Below, piece after piece: positions 1 to 6,311 of a stretch of 10,438 nucleotides of DNA (its first letter is position 1; each line of letters starts with the position of its first letter). This stretch comes from CAYMAZ01 sp964428185. Its GTDB lineage: Bacteria; Bacteroidota; Bacteroidia; Bacteroidales; DTU049. The translations under genes and the position numbers were made by a program. The notes below the pieces were generated by a model. The model saw nothing but the letters and a program-made list of their open reading frames with translations, was not told where the DNA came from and ran no database searches. Location of the stretch: NCBI GenBank assembly GCA_964428185.1, contig CAYRXH010000084.1, positions 1 to 10,438 of the forward strand. The letters are read 5' to 3'.

Positions 1-900
1 ATGAAAAGTATGCAGGCCGGTTTGCGTTTCAGGGTTGTTGTCCTGTTTGTATTTGTTTTGTTAATGAAAGCAGGCTATACACAAGATACACAGTATATTT
101 ATGAAAGTCATAATGATAGTATAGACATTTCAAATCATTTTTATGACTTCAGTGATTCATTGCTTTATATTTTTTCTGATACACTTATTTTTTCCATGTG
201 GGATACATCCATGGTTCAAAATGTGGAAAAATACTGGGAACAGCTTGGCGATTCGGTGGTATTACCATTGCTGGTAAGTTCAGGTCAGACCTACGTGCAT
301 CCATATAAGGGCAGAGTGACTTCCAAATTCGGACCTCGCCGGAGTCGTTTTCATTATGGGATAGATATTGATCTGACTACAGGAGATACTGTTGTTTCTG
401 CCTTTGACGGATTTGTCAGATATACAGGTGTTGCTGGCGGATACGGTAATGTGGTTGTTGTCAGACATTTTAACGGGCTCGAAACGCTCTACGGACATCT
501 GCAAAAATTTGAAACTGAAACAGGAAAACTTGTGTTTGCAGGTGACCCCATTGGACTGGGAGGAAGTACAGGGCGATCTTCCGGTGATCATCTTCATTTT
601 GAGGTACGATTTAAAGGCGTGGCTCTGAATCCTCAGGATATTATTGATTTTGAAGCATTTGATCTGAAAACAGATACTTTGATTCTGTACCAGAAAAAAT
701 TTGCACCAGTGAACAATACCACATCAGCTTCAGGAGGGACTGTAAGCTCGGGAGTGCCACAATATCATACTGTCAGATCAGGTGATACACTCAGCGGTTT
801 GGCTGTTAAGTATCACATAACTGTTGATAATCTATGCCGTCTGAATAATATGAAAAGAACTGATATTATCAGAATCGGGCAGAAACTAAGAGTAAGATAA
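1..900 (+). CDS. Secreted M23-family metallopeptidase with C-terminal LysM domain
   Basis: A 299-residue exported peptidoglycan hydrolase of the M23 (LytM/lysostaphin-like) family, which cleaves peptide cross-links in the cell wall. Residues 1-28 are a hydrophobic signal peptide. The M23 domain spans about residues 97-212. All expected active-site residues are present: H118 and D122 (HYGID) and H199 (DHLHFEVR) as zinc ligands, with H166 (YGHLQ) and H197 as catalytic histidines, so it should be enzymatically active rather than a LytM-type activator. A linker rich in Ser, Thr and Gly leads to a LysM peptidoglycan-binding domain at about 255-299 (YHTVRSGDTLSGLA...GQKLRVR). The ATG is the first base of the window, so an upstream start cannot be excluded; a second Met at codon 4 would also give a signal peptide. 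It lies upstream of the riboswitch promoter and is probably a separate unit from the B12 genes. No hairpin terminator follows, only a T11 run. Confidence 0.93.
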   Translation: MKSMQAGLRFRVVVLFVFVLLMKAGYTQDTQYIYESHNDSIDISNHFYDFSDSLLYIFSDTLIFSMWDTSMVQNVEKYWEQLGDSVVLPLLVSSGQTYVHPYKGRVTSKFGPRRSRFHYGIDIDLTTGDTVVSAFDGFVRYTGVAGGYGNVVVVRHFNGLETLYGHLQKFETETGKLVFAGDPIGLGGSTGRSSGDHLHFEVRFKGVALNPQDIIDFEAFDLKTDTLILYQKKFAPVNNTTSASGGTVSSGVPQYHTVRSGDTLSGLAVKYHITVDNLCRLNNMKRTDIIRIGQKLRVR

Positions 901-916
901 TTTTTTTTTTTCTGAA

Positions 917-949
917 TTGTAGTTTAATTGAAAAAATAATCTATTTTTG
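917..949 (+). promoter_or_regulatory. Bacteroidota-type promoter for the B12 operon
   Basis: A perfect TAnnTTTG -7 element (TATTTTTG) lies at 942-949, with a TTG at 917-919 as a candidate -33 element 22 bp upstream. Transcription would begin a few bases after 949, which coincides with the 5' strand of the riboswitch P1 stem at 953. That agreement between promoter and RNA boundary is the main support. The -33 match is short and the region is AT-rich, so the -7 element is the stronger part. Confidence 0.6.
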
Positions 950-952
950 CCG

Positions 953-1125
953 TGCAATGGTTTCATGAATTTTTTATAAAATTTATGATGAAAAGGGAAC
1001 CAGGTGAGAATCCTGGACAGTACCCGCTGCTGTAAGTTTTATGTTGTTTCAGGCATCAAGCCACTGTCTGTTTTTAAGATGGGAAGGCGCCTGAAAGGAA
1101 ACAAGTCAGAAGACCTGCCATTGCA
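953..1125 (+). ncRNA. Cobalamin (AdoCbl/B12) riboswitch aptamer
   Basis: The RNA has the standard elements of the cobalamin riboswitch in order. P1 is a perfect 8-bp closing stem, TGCAATGG at 953-960 with CCATTGCA at 1118-1125. P2 follows as GGT (959-961) with ACC (1113-1115). The GGGAA segment is at 995-999, then a P4-like stem CCAGG (1000-1004)/CCTGG (1012-1016) closed by a TGAGAAT loop. CCCGC..CTGTAAG is at 1023-1036 and the conserved AAGCCACTG at 1058-1066. TTTCAGGC (1047-1054) pairs perfectly with GCCTGAAA (1089-1096) as a peripheral stem. GGGAAGGCG is at 1081-1089. The B12 box AGTCAGAAGACCTGCC occupies 1104-1119. In this class, bound cobalamin normally represses the downstream genes. 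The downstream BtuB-like and BtuG-like genes fit that role. Confidence 0.95.
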
Positions 1126-1138
1126 AAACAACTTTCAA

Positions 1139-1158
1139 AGCTTTCGGGAGAAAAAGCT
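1139..1158 (+). promoter_or_regulatory. Riboswitch expression-platform hairpin (P13-like)
   Basis: AGCTTT (1139-1144) pairs with AAAGCT (1153-1158) around the loop CGGGAGAA. The CGGG of the loop could pair with CCCG at 1023-1026 in the aptamer core, resembling the L5-L13 kissing loop by which cobalamin riboswitches sense ligand. The hairpin is seen directly; the tertiary pairing is inferred. No GC-rich stem followed by a T tract occurs before the first gene, so control of translation seems more likely than termination. Confidence 0.45.
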
Positions 1159-1200
1159 GCGAACGATACTCAACACATCGTCAACATCCCACAAGTTTTG

Positions 1201-1240
1201 AGAGTTTTAAAGTTCATTTATTTATTAACTTTTAAACTTT
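1201..1240 (+). promoter_or_regulatory. AT-rich leader hairpin next to the start codon
   Basis: Bases 1201-1214 can pair with 1227-1240 as a 14-bp stem with one T-T mismatch and one G-T pair, enclosing a 12-nt A/T loop. It ends 6 nt before the ATG at 1247. No Shine-Dalgarno sequence is present, as is common in Bacteroidota. The stem may form part of the riboswitch's translational switch, but AT-rich pairing can arise by chance. Confidence 0.35.
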
Positions 1241-1246
1241 CAATGT

Positions 1247-1972
1247 ATGAAAAAAAATGTATTCTTTTTTGCAGCTTTGCTGCTCACGATCAATCTCTTT
1301 AGCCAGGGAATTGAATTTAACCAGATTCAGAACTGGACAGGAACCGGTTCAAATGTCGCGATGCTTGTTGTTGATTTCAACGATGGAGCAGAGGATTGTT
1401 ATGCATTCGGCTACCGTTTTGATGGAACGAAAACAGCTGATGATATGCTTAACGATATTGCATTGGCAATCAGCAACTTTTCAGTCAATACCTCAGGAGG
1501 ATTTCTGAATGATCTGAGTTTTGGTTTACATAGCGGAATAGGCGGTTCTCCGTTTTACTGGATGACGTTTGTGCATAATGGCACAGAATGGGAAATGAAC
1601 TGGGATGGTATTGCAGAAGTACTCACAGACAGCATGTTTTTCGCCGCATCATACACAGATGTGGATTCATCATTTAATCCGCTCAATCTCCCCGAAAATC
1701 CTCTTCCTGCTCCTGTGGATGCTTCAGTTAATTCATTTTCAGTATCTTCTGTTCATGTTTTTCCAAATCCTGTTAGCGATCATATAAATATTGAATCAGA
1801 AGACAGGATTCTTCTGGTCGAAATTTTAGATGCTTCAGGCAAGCTGATTCTGATTGAAACAAATGAACTGAAGGGTTTAAATTTGAATGTTAGAGGGCTT
1901 GCTCCAGGTTTGTATTTTGTTCGGGTATTCTCACAGTCAGGCGTTTTTGCAACAAAAGTTGTCAAAAAATAG
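1247..1972 (+). CDS. T9SS-exported surface protein with a transcobalamin beta-domain-like region
   Basis: A 241-residue secreted protein and the first gene after the cobalamin riboswitch. Residues 1-20 are a signal peptide (cleavage after FSQ). Residues about 168-241 are a T9SS type A sorting domain, with VFPNPVSDHI at 171-180, LDASGKL at 194-200, LAPGLYFVRV at 218-227 and a final KVVKK. It should therefore be exported across the outer membrane and anchored or released at the surface. The core at 25-138 has the pattern strand (AMLVVDFNDG), strand (YAFGYRFDG), helix (TADDMLNDIALA), then NFSV, GGFLNDLSFG, YWMTFVHNG and GIAEVLTDSMFFAASYT. As I remember the C-terminal beta-domain of intrinsic factor/transcobalamin (DUF4430-like), it shows the same order, including YW, then G-V/I-A and an acidic-hydrophobic tail. 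A corrinoid-binding role is inferred from this and from the riboswitch. The start is the ATG at 1247; an out-of-frame ATG lies 4 nt upstream. Confidence 0.88.
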   Translation: MKKNVFFFAALLLTINLFSQGIEFNQIQNWTGTGSNVAMLVVDFNDGAEDCYAFGYRFDGTKTADDMLNDIALAISNFSVNTSGGFLNDLSFGLHSGIGGSPFYWMTFVHNGTEWEMNWDGIAEVLTDSMFFAASYTDVDSSFNPLNLPENPLPAPVDASVNSFSVSSVHVFPNPVSDHINIESEDRILLVEILDASGKLILIETNELKGLNLNVRGLAPGLYFVRVFSQSGVFATKVVKK

Positions 1973-1979
1973 AAAATTT

Positions 1980-2960
1980 ATGAGAAGCATTTTCATTATA
2001 TTATGCCTGGTTAATTCAGCACTTTTTGTGTGTGCACAGTATCCGCCAGCAGCAGGTGAACCCGGATCAACAGCAATCCCAGCAGACAGTTCGTGTTTTG
2101 TTGCATGGGCAAATGGTTGCCACGTGGAACGTGGGTTTGTGAATATGTCTGATACCACAGTTCAGGCTGGCGGGAGTAACAAAGCCTCTTACGGAACATC
2201 AAATAATGCACATGGCTACCCTGACAATCTCGTTGTCAGTCTTGGTGACAGGGGTGAGGCAGTCCTTACTTTTGAAGATCCCATCGTCAATGGTCACGGG
2301 TGGGATTTTGCTGTGTTTGAAAACAGCCTGAACAATACGTTTCTTGAGCTTGCTTTTGTTGAGGTCAGCTCAAACGGCACTGATTATTTCAGATTCCCAG
2401 CAGTTTCATTGACCCAGACAGATATTCAAACCACAACCTTCGGGGAAACTGATCCCACAAAAATTCATCATCTGGCAGGAAAATACAGATCAATGTTTGG
2501 ATTGCCGTTCAATCTGGATGATGTGGATAATGACCCTCTTCTTGATAAAAACAATATCACACATGTCAAAATCATTGATGTGGGAGGTTCAATAGATCCA
2601 TCATTTGCATCCTGGGATGATTTGGGAAATATAATCAATGATCCTTTTCCCACTCCCTTTGAAAGTTGCGGTTTTGATCTCGATGCTGTTGGAGTGATAA
2701 ATAATACCCAGACATTGATTTCTAATTATGAATCCCTTTCTTTTTCTGTATTTCCAAATCCAGCAATTGACATGATTTATATTCCTGAAGATTATTCAAT
2801 CAAAACAATTCAGATTTTTAATTTATATGGCAAGAAATTGTATTATTCTGAAGGGAATGATCATTCTGTCATGGTTTCTACATTAGCAGGAGGATTTTAT
2901 ATTATTCAGCTGCAAACTGAGGATGGTTTGATTCATAAAGCTACACTGATCATACAATGA
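1980..2960 (+). CDS. T9SS-exported cell-surface protein of the B12 operon, function unknown
   Basis: A 326-residue secreted protein, second in the operon, starting 7 nt after the previous stop. I chose the ATG at 1980 over an in-frame upstream start at 1887 because it begins a clear signal peptide (residues 1-20, ending VCAQ) and avoids a 31-codon overlap with the preceding gene. The body (about 21-245) contains SCFVAWANGC, GYPDNLVVSLGDRGEAVLTF at about 79-98, WDFAVFENS at 108-116, LELAFVEVSSNGTDYFRFP at 122-140, and ending motifs KIIDVGGSID and CGFDLDAVGVIN. I recognise this as a type of Bacteroidota cell-surface protein, but not one with a function I can name. Residues about 255-326 are a T9SS type A sorting domain (VFPNPAIDMIYIPE, IFNLYGKKLYY, GGFYIIQL). 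C39 and C47 could form a disulfide. Its stop overlaps the receptor start by 4 bp. Position suggests a part in corrinoid capture, perhaps analogous to accessory surface proteins such as BtuH; homology to BtuH is not evident. Confidence 0.88.
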   Translation: MRSIFIILCLVNSALFVCAQYPPAAGEPGSTAIPADSSCFVAWANGCHVERGFVNMSDTTVQAGGSNKASYGTSNNAHGYPDNLVVSLGDRGEAVLTFEDPIVNGHGWDFAVFENSLNNTFLELAFVEVSSNGTDYFRFPAVSLTQTDIQTTTFGETDPTKIHHLAGKYRSMFGLPFNLDDVDNDPLLDKNNITHVKIIDVGGSIDPSFASWDDLGNIINDPFPTPFESCGFDLDAVGVINNTQTLISNYESLSFSVFPNPAIDMIYIPEDYSIKTIQIFNLYGKKLYYSEGNDHSVMVSTLAGGFYIIQLQTEDGLIHKATLIIQ

Positions 2961-4846
2961 AGTTTACTCATGTAGTTTTTGTTGTTCTGTTTGTTGTTAC
3001 TCTTTTTTCAAATGGACAGGAAACAAAAGATACGGTATTGTTATCTCCTTTTCAAGTGAGTGCTGAAAAGGAGATATTTTCCCTGATATCAGAAAATGAT
3101 TCACTCAGTAGTTTGTCAGTCTCGTTAAGTTCAGTTACAGAACAAATCAGGATGTATTCTCCTGTTTTTATTAAGGAAAAATCACCGGGAGGAATTGCCA
3201 CTCTTGCTTTTAGAGGTACTTCGGCATCACATACAATAGTACTTTTTGATGGGTTTCCTGTTAATCCGGCTATGACTGGACAGGCTGATTTTTCAAGCAT
3301 GCCTCCTTTTTTATATGACCGGCTTGAAATGACCGGTAACCCTGAAAGCCTGTTGCTGAATCCCCATGCAATCGGTGGGATTGTTGCTATGAATACAGAC
3401 CCTGTTGCGGAAAACAACAGTGAAATTAGACTGAGATATGAAACGGGCAGTTTTGGTTTGATTGGGGGTGGTCTTCATTTGCATCATAAAACAGGAAGGT
3501 TTTTTTTCAGATTTCGTGGTTTTTTACAATCTGCTGACAATGATTTTCCCTTTATCAATAATTCAGATCCCGATTGGCCTGTTGAAAGGCGTGTGAATGC
3601 AGGATTTGAAAAAAAAGGTTTTATGCAGGAGGCCTTTTTCATTGACAGCAAACAAGTAGCCTTTTTCAAAATTACAGGTGTTAATAATATGAACGAACTT
3701 CCTTCAGGTCTTCTTCAGCCCCAGATTGATGAAAATGAAACTTTTACTAATACTGTACTCCGGTTCACGGGTGGATATACAATGATTAAAGGGAAGCAAA
3801 TGATATCTGTGAAAGGTCTGTACAGCAATGAAAACTGGGAATACGTAAATCTTTCAGTAGGAACAGAAGGAATAAATACTGTCACTACAGTCTCTGCCAT
3901 TGCGGACTGGAAATATATGTTTAATGAAGATAGAACAGTTAAACTGCAGTGGTTTTCAGAGTATCAGCTGGCAGACAGTCCGAACTATACCATTAATCCT
4001 GAAATTTTGACCAACAGAATGACAGCTTCAGGGTATCTGGAGATGGAAAATATACAAGTAAAGCCTGCCATTCATCTTATTAAGAAGGATCAAAATGATA
4101 TGGGACTTTCAGGGGTTATGGTTCTTGGAAGAAAATTTCTGAAAGACAAAATACATCTGAATATTTCAGGTGGAAGAAGTATTCATTATCCAGGGATGAA
4201 TGATTTGTATTGGTTTCCTGGTGGCAATTCCAATTTGCTTCCTGAAATTTCACTATCAGGGAGTGCAGTTGTTGAGTTCAGACCTTTGAAATGGTGGGCA
4301 TTTAGTGCCGGAATAACTGCTCTAGATGTGGACAACTGGATTGTCTGGCAGCCTGTTGCCGGATCATCTGTGTGGACACCTGTCAATATCAGAAAAGTAA
4401 GCAGTGTCTCCTATGATTTTTTGCAAATGGTCCATTTTACAGTTTTTTCAACGGAAATAAAATCCATAGTTTCATATAGTTATTGCCTATCTCTGGATAA
4501 AAGTGATCAGGAAACGGAAACATATAAGAAACAACTTATCTATGTGCCCATGCACAACTGTTCTCATCAGTTGCAACTTACGTATAGAACAATACAACTA
4601 AGAATATTCTCTCAATATACAGGCAAACGATTTACCAGGGCAGATAATCTTTCCTATATGCCAGCTCATTTCTGTCATGATGTCAATCTGGCTTGGAAAA
4701 AAAACTTACTGCATGGATCTATTGAATTGTTTGCAGGTATATATAATTTTACAGCTGAAAATTATCAGATAATTGCATGGCAGCCTATGCCGCGAAGGTA
4801 TTTAAGAGTTGGAATTCAAGTTAGGTTTCATGAAAAGAAATTTTAA
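2957..4846 (+). CDS. btuB: BtuB-like TonB-dependent outer-membrane receptor for cobalamin
   Basis: A 629-residue TonB-dependent transporter with a signal peptide (1-20, ending SNG). The segment DTVLLSPFQVSA (25-36) looks like a TonB box joined to the plug. The plug runs to about residue 148 and includes GGIATLAFRGTSASHTIVLF (79-98), DGFPVNP and AIGGIVAMNT (138-147). The remaining 480 residues have alternating aromatic/polar strands of a 22-strand barrel and end in the terminal Phe typical of outer-membrane proteins (FHEKKF). There is no N-terminal carboxypeptidase-like domain or long SusC extension, so the size is close to BtuB rather than SusC. Assignment to cobalamin rests on the upstream riboswitch and the adjacent btuG-like gene, since substrate cannot be read from the barrel. 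The start ATG overlaps the previous stop (ATGA), and the end overlaps the next gene by 17 bp, which points to translational coupling. Confidence 0.88.
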   Translation: MKFTHVVFVVLFVVTLFSNGQETKDTVLLSPFQVSAEKEIFSLISENDSLSSLSVSLSSVTEQIRMYSPVFIKEKSPGGIATLAFRGTSASHTIVLFDGFPVNPAMTGQADFSSMPPFLYDRLEMTGNPESLLLNPHAIGGIVAMNTDPVAENNSEIRLRYETGSFGLIGGGLHLHHKTGRFFFRFRGFLQSADNDFPFINNSDPDWPVERRVNAGFEKKGFMQEAFFIDSKQVAFFKITGVNNMNELPSGLLQPQIDENETFTNTVLRFTGGYTMIKGKQMISVKGLYSNENWEYVNLSVGTEGINTVTTVSAIADWKYMFNEDRTVKLQWFSEYQLADSPNYTINPEILTNRMTASGYLEMENIQVKPAIHLIKKDQNDMGLSGVMVLGRKFLKDKIHLNISGGRSIHYPGMNDLYWFPGGNSNLLPEISLSGSAVVEFRPLKWWAFSAGITALDVDNWIVWQPVAGSSVWTPVNIRKVSSVSYDFLQMVHFTVFSTEIKSIVSYSYCLSLDKSDQETETYKKQLIYVPMHNCSHQLQLTYRTIQLRIFSQYTGKRFTRADNLSYMPAHFCHDVNLAWKKNLLHGSIELFAGIYNFTAENYQIIAWQPMPRRYLRVGIQVRFHEKKF

Positions 4847-5897
4847 TATTCTGCTTCTGTTGATATTTGTGTTGCTTGCCTGTCGCCGTGGTGATTTTGG
4901 AGAGGTACGTCCTGATGAACCCCTTCCATTGTTCAGCGAACAGGGGATATGGGTGATCAATGAAGGGCAGTTTGGATTCGGAAATGGTGAAATTAGTTTT
5001 ATAGATCCCCTGAAATCAAGCATTTCGAATAATTTGTTTTATTCATCCAATGGCATCTTCCCGGGTGATATTCCCTTTGATTTGTATGTGGATGACTCTT
5101 GTTTGGTTTTGTCTGTAAACAATTCAGGAAGGCTTTGGATTTTAAAAAGAAATGATTTTACCATTCAATCAGATGTCAAAAATATTACATCCCCCAGGTT
5201 CATAGTGAAAACAGGACAAAATCGGTTTGCTGTATCTTCCTTTGGCAACGACAGTATTTATGTTATAGATCTGAGTGGTGAAGTTGTTCAGGTAAATGCG
5301 GTATATTCAGGAAAATCAACAGAGAGCATGATTGTTTTCGGGAATATTCTTTATGCAACCAATTGGTCTGCCTATGGCGGAAATTATGATAACACAACTG
5401 TTCAGATGTTTCATACCCAGACAAATCAGTATCTTGGGCAGATTCAGACAGGGAAAGAACCCAATAGTATGGTAATTGATAAAAACGGTTCATTATGGGT
5501 TTTGTGCAGCGGTGGATACATGAACGAAGAGAAAGCCCGTTTGTTCAGAATCAACACACTTTCAAATACTGTTGAAAGGGAATTTGAATTTGATGATATC
5601 AGTATGTCCCCAAAATCATTGACGATCAATCCTGAGGGTGACAGAATGTATTTTCTTAACGGAGATGTTTTCAGTATGAGCATTTCAGATACAATATTGC
5701 CTGTAGTTCCATTTTTCGAAGCAAAGGACAGAAACTTTTATATTGTGAATGCTTCTTTGTATAGTGATACAATTGTTGTGACTGATGCAGGAAATTATCA
5801 GGTAGCAGGTTATGTTTTGTTCTATAATTCCACAGGCATACTCGAAGCAGTGTATCGTGCAGGGATTATCCCCGGAAATATGAGGAGAAATTTTTAA
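4830..5897 (+). CDS. btuG: BtuG-like cobalamin-binding surface lipoprotein (beta-propeller)
   Basis: A 355-residue lipoprotein and the last gene of the B12 operon. The lipobox LLAC places the lipidated Cys at residue 18. I chose the ATG at 4830 over an in-frame TTG at 4809 because it begins directly with the lipoprotein signal MKRNFN. The mature protein consists of repeated beta-propeller blades of the YncE/DUF5074 type: GIWVINEGQFGFGNGEISFI (39-58), RLWILKRNDF (101-110), SIYVIDLSGE (142-151), EPNSMVIDKNGSLWVL (210-225) and MSPKSLTINPEGDRMYFLNG (259-278). The ending VTDAGNYQVAGYVLFYNSTG (318-336 and following) and AGIIPG is typical of the BtuG group. In Bacteroides, BtuG binds cobalamin with extreme affinity at the surface and caps BtuB. 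The same pairing is inferred here from adjacency and the 17-bp overlap. Residues after Cys (RRGDFGE) lack a strong run of acids as expected for a surface-export signal. Confidence 0.87.
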   Translation: MKRNFNILLLLIFVLLACRRGDFGEVRPDEPLPLFSEQGIWVINEGQFGFGNGEISFIDPLKSSISNNLFYSSNGIFPGDIPFDLYVDDSCLVLSVNNSGRLWILKRNDFTIQSDVKNITSPRFIVKTGQNRFAVSSFGNDSIYVIDLSGEVVQVNAVYSGKSTESMIVFGNILYATNWSAYGGNYDNTTVQMFHTQTNQYLGQIQTGKEPNSMVIDKNGSLWVLCSGGYMNEEKARLFRINTLSNTVEREFEFDDISMSPKSLTINPEGDRMYFLNGDVFSMSISDTILPVVPFFEAKDRNFYIVNASLYSDTIVVTDAGNYQVAGYVLFYNSTGILEAVYRAGIIPGNMRRNF

Positions 5898-5921
5898 CAA
5901 CACCACATTACTTCATTTGTA

Positions 5922-5929
5922 TATTTTTG
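5922..5929 (+). promoter_or_regulatory. Possible -7 promoter element
   Basis: TATTTTTG matches TAnnTTTG exactly, 28 nt before the small reading frame at 5958. No TTG occurs at the expected -33 spacing, so this may be chance in an AT-rich spacer. Confidence 0.25.
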
Positions 5930-5957
5930 AAGTTGACATTGAACTGATCAGAGAATT

Positions 5958-6254
5958 ATGATGAAAATGAAAATTTCATCATATTGTATCCAGTTGTTCT
6001 TTACTGTTGGTTTGAACTCCTTCACAATCAGGGATTTTTATTTACCGACAAATGGATATACAGAAGCAAAGTTTTATACTCTGAACAGACAATTCAGAAA
6101 AACAGGGCAGACCCGGACAATCAGATACATCGCATAAGGAAGAGAAAAAGTTATCGGATATTATGTTCTGGAAACCGGATTGAGGAAAAGAGATTTTTCC
6201 GTAAAGATACTTTCATTCAATGTATTGACATGTTTGACGGTTTGTTCTGAATAA
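5958..6254 (+). pseudogene. Possible remnant of a small exported protein gene
   Basis: From the ATG at 5958, 59 codons (MMKMKISSYCIQLFF..., then DFYLPTNGYTEAKFYTLNRQ) run to a TAA at 6135-6137. The same frame then stays open for 38 further codons (GREKVIGYYVLETGL...) to a TAA at 6252-6254, just before a terminator. Residues 10-23 are weakly hydrophobic and could be a degraded signal peptide. The segment after it resembles the mature start of a secreted Bacteroidota protein, but I do not recognise a family. It could be a nonsense-interrupted gene, a real 59-residue protein, or non-coding sequence. An alternative overlapping frame at 5984-6250 looks less protein-like (rich in Arg, Lys and Cys). 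Confidence 0.3.
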
Positions 6255-6262
6255 TAAAAGAG

Positions 6263-6287
6263 AGGCTGAATGTTTTCGGCCTTTTTA
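6263..6287 (+). terminator. Intrinsic terminator, probably of the B12 operon
   Basis: AGGCTGAA (6263-6270) pairs over 8 bp with TTCGGCCT (6275-6282), including one T-G pair, around the loop TGTT. It is followed by a T-rich tail (TTTTTAT). It lies between the plus-strand B12 unit and the convergent minus-strand MFS gene ending at 6312. Read on the minus strand, the hairpin is followed by CTCTTTTATT, so it may act in both directions. Confidence 0.7.
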
Positions 6288-6311
6288 TATAAATAAAAAA
6301 CTAATTTCAGA

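Noticed and set aside
1..900. M23 peptidase as part of the B12 system
   Set aside because: It ends upstream of the riboswitch promoter and its domains are those of an ordinary cell-wall hydrolase.
901..911. T11 run after the M23 peptidase gene as a terminator
   Set aside because: No stable hairpin precedes it, so it is only a homopolymer in AT-rich sequence.
1004..1201. 65-codon plus-strand reading frame
   Set aside because: It lies almost wholly within the cobalamin riboswitch and its leader; the RNA structure explains the sequence and the peptide looks random.
1887..1979. Upstream in-frame extension of the second T9SS gene
   Set aside because: It would overlap the preceding gene by 86 bp and bury the signal peptide that begins at 1980.
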